Below, one piece after another: positions 42,321 to 48,929 of a stretch of 63,759 nucleotides of DNA. The stretch is from assembly GCA_964355005.1 (NCBI GenBank), contig CAYHBX010000001.1, forward strand, positions 1 through 63,759. The letters run 5' to 3'. Each line of letters starts with the position of its first letter. The first letter of the stretch is position 1. The notes beneath the pieces are model-generated. The model ran no database searches and was not told the origin of the DNA. It saw only the letters and a list, made by a program, of their open reading frames with translations. Source of the DNA: JAUSKF01 sp964355005 (GTDB lineage: Bacteria; Patescibacteriota; Minisyncoccia; UBA6257; WO2-44-18). The position numbers were made by a program, and so were the translations under genes.

Positions 42321-42974
42321 TTAGGAAAGTTTCATCATCGATGGGATGCCGAACCCGCTTTTTGATGTTCCCAGCGAATAGAACAGCCGAGCGCCTTTGT
42401 TGGCGTCCATCGCCAAAACTTTGCCCCGTGGATCTTTCGGAGAGCCGAGCAGGTAAATACTTTTTTGCGTCAGAAGATCGGGGCGGACTCTTAGGAGCGC
42501 CACTGCCTCTTCTCCGGTCAAGCCGCGGCGATCTTCCCGGTTAAACTTGTTGGCGGCAAAATCTATATCTCCGCCGGCCTCTTTCCCCGATTCCACGTCA
42601 AATATTAAATAAGGAGTTTCTGGGACATCCGGGCGTGGTTTGTAGCAATGACGGATGAATTTTTCTTCCCAGTGTCCGCGTGACCAATCCAGAAACCCGG
42701 CATATAGCCGATGCATCTGGGTTTGAATGGAAATCGCGGTGTGCGGGATAACGATCAGGCAAGGGACGCAGTTTTCGTGGAAATTTAAATTCAAGACCTC
42801 CTTACTTTCCCGGATGAACTCTGCCATTGACGCCAACCTGTAAAAGAAAACTGCTTTATTTTTGACCAGCAGATCAAAATGATTATCGATCAGAAATTTG
42901 ACCTGTTTGTTAAAGATTTTTACCAGATCATCACGCGCCAGCGCGATCGCGTCAGGCATCTTGGGTTGCCTCAA
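42321..42974 (-). CDS. Uncharacterised 217-residue protein
   Basis: The product is soluble, with a helical N-terminal half (FNKQVKFLIDNHFDLLVKNK) and a C-terminal half containing PYLIFDVESGKEAGGDIDFA and KSIYLLGSPKDPRGKVLAMD. The end FGIPSMMKLS would be exposed. I do not recognise a family. No Shine-Dalgarno site; a terminator follows. Confidence 0.65.
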   Translation of the reverse strand: MRQPKMPDAIALARDDLVKIFNKQVKFLIDNHFDLLVKNKAVFFYRLASMAEFIRESKEVLNLNFHENCVPCLIVIPHTAISIQTQMHRLYAGFLDWSRGHWEEKFIRHCYKPRPDVPETPYLIFDVESGKEAGGDIDFAANKFNREDRRGLTGEEAVALLRVRPDLLTQKSIYLLGSPKDPRGKVLAMDANKGARLFYSLGTSKSGFGIPSMMKLS

Positions 42975-43037
42975 TTTACTAAGCAGATATTACGTGAAAA
43001 ATCAGTAAATTACAACCCCACGAACTATTTTGATAAG

Positions 43038-43062
43038 AAAAAACCAGCGCGCGAGCGCTGGT
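43038..43062 (-). terminator. Rho-independent terminator
   Basis: On the minus strand ACCAGCGC, loop TCGC, GCGCTGGT then six Ts, directly after the gene ending at 43068. Confidence 0.8.
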
Positions 43063-43067
43063 CAACG

Positions 43068-43343
43068 TTACTTCTTTTTCCCACCCTTGCTGCCTCCTCC
43101 GCCACCACCATCGGAGCCGCCGCTGAACATGACGCGGAAGCCGAAGTAAGCGATGGCGAGAGTAATGGCCAGCTTCGCCAGAGCACCTAGGGGCTGGACG
43201 GCGACCCAGAGACGTCCCAACAGCTCTGCCAGGAACGAGGCAGTCTGTTCCGGCCAGATGCCAGCGACGATCGCCCCGCCTACGATCACCGTCCCCAATA
43301 TCTTCTTGGGGCTGCCGAACAGAAAGTCTACGAAGCTGTCCAC
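43068..43343 (-). CDS. Small two-helix membrane protein with Gly-rich tail
   Basis: The GTG start at 43343 follows AGGAGG with a six-base spacer. Two hydrophobic segments (KILGTVIVGGAIVAGIW and ALAKLAITLAIAYFGFRVM) are followed by GGSDGGGGGGSKGGKKK. Size and layout recall small pilin-like or holin-like membrane proteins, but no family is recognised. It has its own promoter and terminator. Confidence 0.65.
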   Translation of the reverse strand: MDSFVDFLFGSPKKILGTVIVGGAIVAGIWPEQTASFLAELLGRLWVAVQPLGALAKLAITLAIAYFGFRVMFSGGSDGGGGGGSKGGKKK

Positions 43344-43405
43344 CGCATGCCTCCTAAAGGGTTACTTTGTTGGCTGGTTATTGGTTAGTTGGAAACGCTG
43401 TTTTA

Positions 43406-43434
43406 ATTATACACCTGTTTGACTAAAAAGTCAA
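43406..43434 (-). promoter_or_regulatory. Sigma-70 promoter
   Basis: Minus-strand TTGACT, 17-bp spacer, TATAAT, upstream of the small membrane protein gene at 43343. Confidence 0.7.
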
Positions 43435-43440
43435 GCAATG

Positions 43441-43809
43441 TTATCCAATGTTCTCGTAGTGCTTTATCTCCCCTGTTTCTACAATGACGGTTACCAGATC
43501 AATGCGGCAACCTTTTGCCGCATTGATCAATTCCGACTTTGATCCGGCAAACAACCCGGCAGTCCGCCGGACTTTCTCCAATTTAGCGCGAGTTAGGTTG
43601 TCCTCGGGTTGTAGTACAGAGTTTGGCGTAAAACACCGTACACTTTTTACTTCTACGAAAACCAAAGTCCCATCCGGATCTTTGGCGATGATATCAATCT
43701 CCCCCCAGGGCTTCCAATAGTTACGGCGCAAAATTTTAAATTTATTGCGAATCAAAAATTCACTCGCCATGTCTTCGCCGATTCTTCCTATTTCCGATTT
43801 GTGAGACAT
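43441..43809 (-). CDS. YraN family nuclease-fold protein
   Basis: IGRIGEDMASEFLIRNKFKILRRNYW and GEIDIIAKDPDGTLVFVEVKS are the UPF0102/YraN signatures, a PD-(D/E)xK nuclease-like fold (acidic residues in GEID and EVK). The cellular role is not settled. 122 residues, normal. No Shine-Dalgarno site; a repeat-free spacer separates it from the LAGLIDADG gene. Confidence 0.9.
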   Translation of the reverse strand: MSHKSEIGRIGEDMASEFLIRNKFKILRRNYWKPWGEIDIIAKDPDGTLVFVEVKSVRCFTPNSVLQPEDNLTRAKLEKVRRTAGLFAGSKSELINAAKGCRIDLVTVIVETGEIKHYENIG

Positions 43810-43866
43810 TGTTTATCAGATTACTCCGTTGCAGTGTTATAATAACAACATTGCGTACATAGTAAA

Positions 43867-44376
43867 ATGACAAACAACGTAAAACATTTGATATCAGATG
43901 ATTATCTCCGGGGCCTAGTCGAGGGTGAGGGATGCTTCACCTTTTGTAATATTCCAGTTTATAACCGAAACGGGAAAAAGTTTGCCCTGCCTACTTTTGT
44001 AATACAAATGCACGAGCGCGACAAATCTCTTATAGAATCTCTAAAAACAAGACTAGGATTAAAAAACAGAATATACGTTCATAGAAGACCGGCCCTTTCT
44101 CAGAAAGATAAGATATATAGACGAGGACCAATGGCCACATTAATTGTTCGCGACATTGGATCACTAAAAAATAAAATTGTGCCATTTTTTTACGGCAAAC
44201 TCCATGGCAATAAAGGAAGGCAGATGATTGAATGGTTAGAGGCAATAGGAAGCAGAGATGATATTCCGGACAAATATAAGATAATATATCGTCTTCACTC
44301 GTATGGCTATTTTGATAAAAAAGTTTCACGTGAAACAAATTTTCAAATCCCCTCACAAATGTTGAACGGTGTTTAA
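43867..44376 (+). CDS. LAGLIDADG homing endonuclease-like protein
   Basis: YLRGLVEGEGCF (residues 13-24) is a LAGLIDADG helix with its acidic residue, followed by FVIQMHERDKSLIESLKTRLG and a GRQMIEWLEAIGSRDDIPD segment as in single-motif homing endonucleases that work as dimers. It is free-standing: no intron or intein boundary is visible around it. Codons are AT-rich, unlike the neighbours, which suggests transfer. A parS-like palindrome lies inside the 3' part of the gene. Confidence 0.8.
   Translation: MTNNVKHLISDDYLRGLVEGEGCFTFCNIPVYNRNGKKFALPTFVIQMHERDKSLIESLKTRLGLKNRIYVHRRPALSQKDKIYRRGPMATLIVRDIGSLKNKIVPFFYGKLHGNKGRQMIEWLEAIGSRDDIPDKYKIIYRLHSYGYFDKKVSRETNFQIPSQMLNGV
44322..44337. promoter_or_regulatory. 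parS-like site
   Basis: AGTTTCACGTGAAACA matches the ParB-binding consensus TGTTTCACGTGAAACA at 15 of 16 positions. A half-site TGTTTCACAC lies at about 44439. It is 20 kb from dnaA, as expected for an origin-proximal parS, but no parA/parB gene is in the window. Confidence 0.6.
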
Positions 44377-44545
44377 CACTTTTATCGCTAAACAATTTTT
44401 TGATAAGCAGGCGGTAGGCAGGTGTTAAACAAATCACAATGTTTCACACTGGAAAGACCAATTTGTCAAACACAGATAAATAAGCGGCAATCCGGCAATG
44501 CGGCAATTTATATTGAGCTTGCCGAACCATTGCCGAATTAAAAAA

Positions 44546-44596
44546 CCCCGCACCTAGTTGGAGGTGAGAAATTTCTCACCTCTTATAGGTGCGGGG
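44546..44596. repeat. CCCCGCAC palindrome element at the 3' end of the IscU-like gene
   Basis: CCCCGCACCTA...TAGGTGCGGGG with inner GGAGGTGAGAAA/TTTCTCACCTC. It is nearly the same as the element inside the tRNA fragment at 16015-16065. The last seven codons and the stop of the IscU-like gene lie in it. Confidence 0.75.
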
Positions 44597-45085
44597 CGGC
44601 ATTAGACATTCAAATCCCGGAAGTAGGGCATCCCTGATCGCCCGCCAGGCAATAGTTGAGCAGTGGATCGTCGCCCAGGGGAGCTGAAGCGTGTCCATGA
44701 TTTCTTCGTCCCTCAAAGCAAGCGCCTCCTCGACCCGCCTATCCTTAAGGTATTCCGATAGCCAGCTACCAACAGCTATTAGCCAGCCGCAGCCAACAGT
44801 TATGTGTCGGACATCTTCAATTATCCAATGAGTACCCCAGCCCGTACAGGATTCGCAGTTTATGAATTCAATATCTTCGCTTCCGGAGGCGGCGGATGGA
44901 ATTTTGCCGGATGTTTTGCAGACCGGACAGTTAACGGTCGCGATCTTGAACTGGATCCCGAAAAAATCACGATAGGGGAGGCACTCATCTATGCCGGTCA
45001 TGATCAAACCTTTTTCGCGGTGATGGAAACTCCCCCAGTTACGCGGTCGTTGATAGTGGTCAATCAGTTCGTCGCTCCACGGCAT
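44576..45085 (-). CDS. IscU/NifU-like Fe-S scaffold with inserted zinc-ribbon-like segment
   Basis: The start DELIDHYQRPRNWGSF and the end VGCGWLIAVGSWLSEYLKDR, VEEALALRDEEIMDTLQLPW, ATIHCSTIAWRAIRDALL follow IscU, which assembles Fe-S clusters. The three ligand cysteines correspond to Cys35, Cys99 and Cys142. Between the first and second lies an extra segment with CPVC (53-56) and CESC (77-80), a DnaJ- or rubredoxin-like knuckle not found in normal IscU. No cysteine desulfurase gene is nearby. The start overlaps the stop of the upstream gene, so the two are coupled. The stop lies in the palindrome element. Confidence 0.75.
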   Translation of the reverse strand: MPWSDELIDHYQRPRNWGSFHHREKGLIMTGIDECLPYRDFFGIQFKIATVNCPVCKTSGKIPSAASGSEDIEFINCESCTGWGTHWIIEDVRHITVGCGWLIAVGSWLSEYLKDRRVEEALALRDEEIMDTLQLPWATIHCSTIAWRAIRDALLPGFECLMPPRTYKR

Positions 45086-45390
45086 CAGATTATTCCCCTT
45101 GTCTTAAAAATTAGTCTTTGGATGGAAAGCCGGATGTTTTTTTCTACCCACGCGGCATAGGTCGGGCAATTCGCGGAGAGTCCGAGTTTTTCCAAAGAAT
45201 TTCCGATGCCGGACAATCCGGCAATTTTTATTTCCATCGGATCAGCTACGGAATAATGGCGGAGCTGAAGCTCTGCCCCGGTTTCCGCGATAAAATCGGC
45301 ATAAAGTTCTCCGAGTTTTATGCGCGCGTCCATATCGCCGGCGGCAGCCAAAGAATAAAGTTCCGCGACACGAGCGGAGTTCGGCGTCAT
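45085..45390 (-). CDS. Small protein coupled to the IscU-like gene
   Basis: The 101-residue protein starts after a strong AAAAGGAGA site. The N-terminal half (LYSLAAAGDMDARIKLGELYADF) resembles a Sel1/TPR-like helical pair; the rest has no clear signature. The coupled start with the IscU-like gene suggests a shared task, perhaps delivering to or binding the scaffold. Confidence 0.6.
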   Translation of the reverse strand: MTPNSARVAELYSLAAAGDMDARIKLGELYADFIAETGAELQLRHYSVADPMEIKIAGLSGIGNSLEKLGLSANCPTYAAWVEKNIRLSIQRLIFKTRGII

Positions 45391-45460
45391 ACTTTTCTCC
45401 TTTTAAGTTTCTGAAACTAAGATAGCGCGTTGGTTGGAAAAAGAATAGGGGACTACGAAA

Positions 45461-45488
45461 TTGAAAATTTTAAGATTTTTGTTATAGT
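45461..45488 (+). promoter_or_regulatory. Promoter of tRNA-Val
   Basis: TTGAAA, 16-bp spacer, TATAGT, 11 bases before the tRNA 5' end. Confidence 0.6.
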
Positions 45489-45499
45489 ATCTGGAGAAA

Positions 45500-45571
45500 G
45501 CGCGCTTAGCTCAGTGGTAGAGCGACTCGTTTACACCGAGTAGGTCGGGGGTTCAATCCCCTCAGCGCGCA
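45500..45571 (+). tRNA. tRNA-Val(UAC)
   Basis: Acceptor GCGCGCT/AGCGCGC, D-arm AGCTCAGTGGTAGAGC, anticodon stem ACTCG/CGAGT with loop TTTACAC (TAC), T-arm GGGGGTTCAATCCCC. No encoded CCA. The hairpin GCCCCGCTTCGGCGGGGC follows at 45582-45600. Confidence 0.95.
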
Positions 45572-45609
45572 CAATTATTTTGCCCCGCTTCGGCGGGGCT
45601 AAGTTGTAT

Positions 45610-45751
45610 GCGCTGGGGAGATTGAAGACCGCAGCAATGTTTTGCCAACAGGCAAAACTTGCGAGGGGCGGCCTGCGACCGAGCCGAGTGGCGACGACCT
45701 GCCTGCCGGTAGGCAGGGACGAGAGTTGTAGGAAGTCCCCTCAGCGCGCAC
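45610..45751. mobile_element. tRNA-Val satellite element ending in a copy of the tRNA 3' end
   Basis: The right end TCCCCTCAGCGCGCAC (45736-45751) is an exact 16-bp copy of the tRNA-Val 3' end (45557-45572). The left end GCGCTGGGGAGATTGAA resembles the reverse complement of the tRNA T-arm and acceptor strand. The interior holds hairpins GTTTTGCC/GGCAAAAC and CCTGCCTGCCGGTAGGCAGG. No protein frame. Confidence 0.6.
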
Positions 45752-45763
45752 TAAATATCGGAT

Positions 45764-45841
45764 ACTTGGAATCGCCTCTCGCCCTACTGGGCTCGAAACC
45801 TTCAGTCGCTCTTCGCGACTTGCGGCCCGCGGTTCGATTTC
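45764..45841. mobile_element. tRNA-Lys satellite element
   Basis: It lies downstream of the minus-strand tRNA-Lys and ends with ACTTGGAATCG, an 11-bp copy of the tRNA 3' region (45903-45913). The core GCCTCTCGCCCTACTGGGCTC, a hairpin GTCGCTCTTCGCGAC and GCGGCCCGCGGTTCGATT match the tRNA-Arg satellite at 47304-47387. The far end GGTTCGATTTC looks like an inverted T-arm. Confidence 0.6.
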
Positions 45842-45851
45842 TAACTAGAAG

Positions 45852-45898
45852 GCATGAAATTCTAAACCCGCGCTTTGCGCGGGTTTAGAATTTCATGC
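45852..45898. terminator. 22-bp perfect palindrome after tRNA-Lys
   Basis: GCATGAAATTCTAAACCCGC and its inverse enclose loop TTT. It overlaps the discriminator base of tRNA-Lys on the minus strand. It could terminate or help trim the tRNA 3' end. Confidence 0.6.
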
Positions 45899-45966
45899 TC
45901 CCACTTGGAATCGAACCAAGGTTTGCGGATTAAGAGTCCGTAGCTTTACCACTAAGCTATGGGAGC
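45896..45966 (-). tRNA. tRNA-Lys(CUU)
   Basis: Minus strand: acceptor GCTCCCA/TGGGAGC, D-arm AGCTTAGTGGTAAAGCT, anticodon loop CTCTTAA (CTT), T-arm CTTGGTTCGATTCCAAG. No encoded CCA. Confidence 0.93.
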
Positions 45967-45998
45967 TTATTTCTGGGGTGTGGATAACTTTCGGATAA

Positions 45999-47141
45999 CT
46001 ACTTTAACAATTTTGCCCTATTGGTTTGTTCCCACGGCAGGTCTATATCTGTTCGACCAAAATGCCCATAAGCGGCGGTCTGTAAGTAAATCGGACGAAG
46101 CAGGTTCAAATCTCTGATTATTGCCGCCGGGCGGAAATCAAAAACTCGACTTACTATATCAGCAATTTTATTATCTGACAACTTCCCGGTGCCGAAAGTG
46201 TTGACGTTGAACGCCAATGGCCGGCTCATGCCGATAGCGTAGGCAACCTTCACTTCTGCTTTGTCGGCTAGGCCGGCGGCAACGATATTCTTGGCAGCCC
46301 AACGCATGGCGTAGGCCGCGGAGCGGTCCACTTTGCTCGGATCCTTGCCGGAGAACGCGCCGCCGCCGTGTTTGGCCATGCCGCCGTAGGTATCTACAAT
46401 AATTTTTCGCCCGGTAAGTCCGGTGTCGCCTGCCGGGCCACCAATCACGAACCGTCCCGTTGGATTAACGAATATCTCGGTGTTTTTGGTCATTAAATTT
46501 TTTGCAACGACCGGCCTAATCACTTTTTCGATCAACGCTTTTCGCAGTTGCTCGCCGGAAAAATCCGGATGATGCTGAGTAGAAATTAAAATATTTTTTA
46601 GGTGATGCGGTTTGCCATCGCGGTATTCAACCGTGACTTGTGTCTTACCGTCGGGCCGGAGATGGGGGAGTGTGCCGCCTTTTCTGACTTGAGAAAGTTT
46701 CAAGGCGAGCGCGTGCGCGAGAGCAATCGGTAGAGGCATCAGAGTTTTTGTTTCGTTGCAGGCGTAACCGTACATCATTCCTTGGTCTCCGGCACCCTGC
46801 TCCATCGGATCTTTTTGATCCACGCCCATCGCGATGTCCGGCGATTGCCGATTGATCATCAGGGTGATTTTTACCTTTTTGGCGTCCAATCCTTTTTCAA
46901 CGCTGTCATAGCCGATATTTTTTATAACTTGCCGGGCTACCTTTTCCGCGTCAACTTTGCCTTTGGAGGTAATTTCTCCGCCGATCACTAATTGGTCATT
47001 GCAGGCAAAAGTTTCGCAGGCGACCCGTGATTTCGGGTCCTGCGCTAAATAAGCGTCCAAAATGGCGTCACTAATCTGATCGCAGACTTTATCCGGATGA
47101 CCTTCAGTTACCGATTCCGATGCAAGATAATCTATTTTCAT
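45999..47141 (-). CDS. metK: S-adenosylmethionine synthetase
   Basis: MetK makes S-adenosylmethionine from methionine and ATP. ASESVTEGHPDKVCDQISDA, the loop GAGDQGMMYGYA and GGGAFSGKDPSKVDRSAAY are diagnostic; all three domains are present in 380 residues. The start codon is flanked by a 106-bp palindrome-ended element (47140-47245), without a Shine-Dalgarno site. A DnaA-box-like GTGTGGATAA lies just after the stop. Confidence 0.96.
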   Translation of the reverse strand: MKIDYLASESVTEGHPDKVCDQISDAILDAYLAQDPKSRVACETFACNDQLVIGGEITSKGKVDAEKVARQVIKNIGYDSVEKGLDAKKVKITLMINRQSPDIAMGVDQKDPMEQGAGDQGMMYGYACNETKTLMPLPIALAHALALKLSQVRKGGTLPHLRPDGKTQVTVEYRDGKPHHLKNILISTQHHPDFSGEQLRKALIEKVIRPVVAKNLMTKNTEIFVNPTGRFVIGGPAGDTGLTGRKIIVDTYGGMAKHGGGAFSGKDPSKVDRSAAYAMRWAAKNIVAAGLADKAEVKVAYAIGMSRPLAFNVNTFGTGKLSDNKIADIVSRVFDFRPAAIIRDLNLLRPIYLQTAAYGHFGRTDIDLPWEQTNRAKLLK

Positions 47142-47245
47142 CCCGTTTAGAAGTAAAACAAACTAGGACCTTTTTCTAATACTAGAATAGATGAGATAAA
47201 ATTTTTCTTGTAGTTAATCATAATAATGTGAACTTCTAACGGGAT
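47140..47245. repeat. Palindrome-ended element ending on the metK start codon
   Basis: ATCCCGTTTAGAAGT (47140-47154) pairs with ACTTCTAACGGGAT (47232-47245), one bulge. TTCAT flanks both sides (47137-47141 and 47245-47249), the same 5 bp as around the tsaE element. On the coding strand the ATGAA copy at the 3' side is the metK start; the other copy lies upstream. Confidence 0.75.
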
Positions 47246-47303
47246 TCATACCTAAATTCTAAACTTTCAGATTTAAACTTTCAACCTCCATCCCGCTGTG
47301 CCG

Positions 47304-47387
47304 CCCCGGTAGGAATCGCCTCTCGCCCTGCTGGGCTCGAAACCTACGCCCCCTCTTCGGGGGCTGCGGCCCGCGGTTCGATTCCAC
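47304..47387. mobile_element. tRNA-Arg satellite element
   Basis: CCCCGGTAGGAATCG (47304-47318) is an exact 15-bp copy of the tRNA-Arg 3' region (47438-47452). The core GCCTCTCGCCCTGCTGGGCTC matches the tRNA-Lys satellite at all but one base; the variable hairpin is GCCCCCTCTTCGGGGGC; the far end GCGGTTCGATTCC is an inverted T-arm. Confidence 0.65.
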
Positions 47388-47397
47388 AGAAAACATG

Positions 47398-47433
47398 AAA
47401 TCTAAAACAGGGCATATGCCCTGTTTTAGATTT
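47398..47433. terminator. 18-bp perfect palindrome after tRNA-Arg
   Basis: AAATCTAAAACAGGGCAT and its inverse, directly after the tRNA-Arg 3' end on the minus strand, with T-rich flanks. Confidence 0.7.
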
Positions 47434-47434
47434 A

Positions 47435-47506
47435 TGCCCCCGGTAGGAATCGAACCTACATCTCCTGGTTCGAAGCCAGGTATTCTAACCATTGTACTAC
47501 AGGGGC
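47435..47506 (-). tRNA. tRNA-Arg(UCG)
   Basis: Minus strand: acceptor GCCCCTG/CGGGGGC, D-arm with GTACAATGGTTAGAAT, anticodon stem CCTGG/CCAGG with loop CTTCGAA (TCG), T-arm GTAGGTTCGATTCCTAC. No encoded CCA. Confidence 0.93.
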
Positions 47507-47547
47507 GAACCCTAAAATCTACCTAATTCTAGCACTTTCTTTGCCTA

Positions 47548-47575
47548 TTGACAAATCCTGTGGGTTTGCTATAAT
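47548..47575 (+). promoter_or_regulatory. Sigma-70 promoter
   Basis: TTGACA, 16-bp spacer ending TGC, TATAAT. It reads through the large palindrome-ended element toward the gene at 47958. Confidence 0.75.
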
Positions 47576-47615
47576 GTGCGTGTTAGTTAAGAAGTAGCTC
47601 TTTCCAAAAAACCAG

Positions 47616-47877
47616 TCCTGTACTTCATATATCGCATCAATTTGGCGGAGCGAATTTCGAGAAAAATCCGCGACGCGAGGAATGTAGCATACAAGTGTAT
47701 GCGAGTGATGAGCAACAAAGAATTTTTCCAAAATTAGCCCGCCCCTTCGGGGAAGCTAAAAAAATGGGCAATTTCTTTGTTCGCTCACCTCGCCTTGCAT
47801 TTGCAAGGCTTCGGCTCGCTTCGCGAACTCGTCTCATTTTTTAGCTTCCAAATTGACGGGATGTATGAAGTACAGGA
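47616..47877. repeat. 262-bp element with 30-bp terminal inverted repeats
   Basis: The ends TCCTGTACTTCATATATCGC... (47616-47645) and 47848-47877 match as inverted repeats at 27 of 30 positions. Inside are nested inverted repeats (GAGCAACAAAGAA with TTCTTTGTTCGCTC, GCCTTGCATTTGCAAGGC, GCCCGCCCCTTCGGGG). No protein frame. It sits between a promoter and its gene, so it would be transcribed as a large folded leader. Confidence 0.75.
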
Positions 47878-47957
47878 CCATAAACATCAAATCTGTTTTT
47901 CCGCCATCACTTCGATGGCGGGCAGATTGATCTAATGAGTCATTTGAGGAGAGTAAG

Positions 47958-48770
47958 ATGAGCGAGAACACGGGCAAGCTGGTGGAAGTTCGGGATGTGC
48001 CGCGTACGGCGGCGGAGTTGAAGGGCGAGGGCAAGGACCTCGCGAAGTTCCCGACGACGCCGCATCTCTGGGCGTTGATCATGGAGAAGCACTGCAAGCA
48101 TCTCCATGGCAAGTTCGGGGAGATGGCTGCCGCGAAGGTCGAGAAGGACCCCGACGGTGAGCAGATCACCCGGGCGGAGGGCGAACCGGTCGTGCTGGCC
48201 GAGCTCGAAAAGAGCCGCGCCGACCACGACAGCAAGGTCGCTGCCGAGGCGGCCCGGCAGGCCATCATCGATCGGCGTCCGGAGGACATCGATCAGGTGA
48301 CCTGCGCCTGCGGGTACATCTACCAGCCCAAGACGTGGGTCGCCACGATCGAGGACCGGAAGACGGGTGCGCTGAAGGCGATCACTCGGAAGACCGATCG
48401 CGGCGAGGAAGCTCGCCGGAACGGCGAATTCCGGATCGACGGAAGGGACGTCCTTCCGACCTGCGCCAAGTGCGCGCAGGCGATCGAGAGGGCTTACATG
48501 AACGCCCTCTACGAGGCGGCGAAGTCCATCGAGAGCCAGGACGAGAAGAAGGCGTTCATCGCGGAAGGGAAGCGTCTCTTCCACAAGATGAACGGCCGGA
48601 CGTATGACGACGCCAACACCGTCGTCGAGGCGATCAAGCGGGTCGCCGAGGAGCGGGATGAGAAGGCGAAGGGTCGTTCCGCCGCGGCCGAGAAGATCAC
48701 CAACCAGCTGCTCGGGACTCTCCGTAAGAGCCCGGGGCGCGGGATGCGGGATCTGAACCGTCGAAAGTAG
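47958..48770 (+). CDS. Orphan protein with two Cys-pair zinc-like knuckles
   Basis: The ATG follows GAGGAG with a seven-base spacer. The 270 residues are mostly helical and charged; a central segment holds CACGYIYQP near 115 and CAKCAQAIERAY near 156, which together could form one zinc ribbon. The C-terminus is basic (SPGRGMRDLNRRK). No signal peptide. Family not recognised. The gene has its own promoter, a long folded leader and a terminator, and GC-rich codons. Confidence 0.65.
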   Translation: MSENTGKLVEVRDVPRTAAELKGEGKDLAKFPTTPHLWALIMEKHCKHLHGKFGEMAAAKVEKDPDGEQITRAEGEPVVLAELEKSRADHDSKVAAEAARQAIIDRRPEDIDQVTCACGYIYQPKTWVATIEDRKTGALKAITRKTDRGEEARRNGEFRIDGRDVLPTCAKCAQAIERAYMNALYEAAKSIESQDEKKAFIAEGKRLFHKMNGRTYDDANTVVEAIKRVAEERDEKAKGRSAAAEKITNQLLGTLRKSPGRGMRDLNRRK

Positions 48771-48777
48771 TGATGTG

Positions 48778-48815
48778 CCGCCGAGAGGAATTTTCTCTCG
48801 GCGGTTTTATTTTTC
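48778..48815 (+). terminator. Rho-independent terminator
   Basis: CCGCCGAGAG, loop GAATTTT, CTCTCGGCGG, then TTTTATTTTT. Confidence 0.88.
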
Positions 48816-48823
48816 AAGAGGAT

Positions 48824-48852
48824 TTGACAGAATTATTACTATCTGCTATACT
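48824..48852 (+). promoter_or_regulatory. Sigma-70 promoter
   Basis: TTGACA, 17-bp spacer ending TGC, TATACT, upstream of the translin-like gene. Confidence 0.7.
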
Positions 48853-48929
48853 CTCGGCAGAGTTGTTTGAAAATAAAAACCCATCCCATACAAATTGTCT
48901 GGGATAATTTCTCTCGAAAGGAGAAAGCC

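Noticed and set aside
43867..44376. Intron-encoded endonuclease within yraN or a neighbour
   Set aside because: YraN is intact and no split gene flanks the LAGLIDADG frame.
44460..44600. CRISPR-like array of CGGCAAT repeats near 44490
   Set aside because: The repeats are 7-9 bases with no regular spacers and no cas genes are present.
45580..45888. A 102-codon open frame on the plus strand after tRNA-Val
   Set aside because: It runs through the tRNA satellites and palindromes, has no ribosome binding site and no protein-like composition.
47140..47245. SAM riboswitch in the metK leader
   Set aside because: The leader folds, but I see none of the known SAM-I, SAM-II or SMK conserved sequence blocks; the fold is explained by the palindrome-ended element also seen before tsaE.
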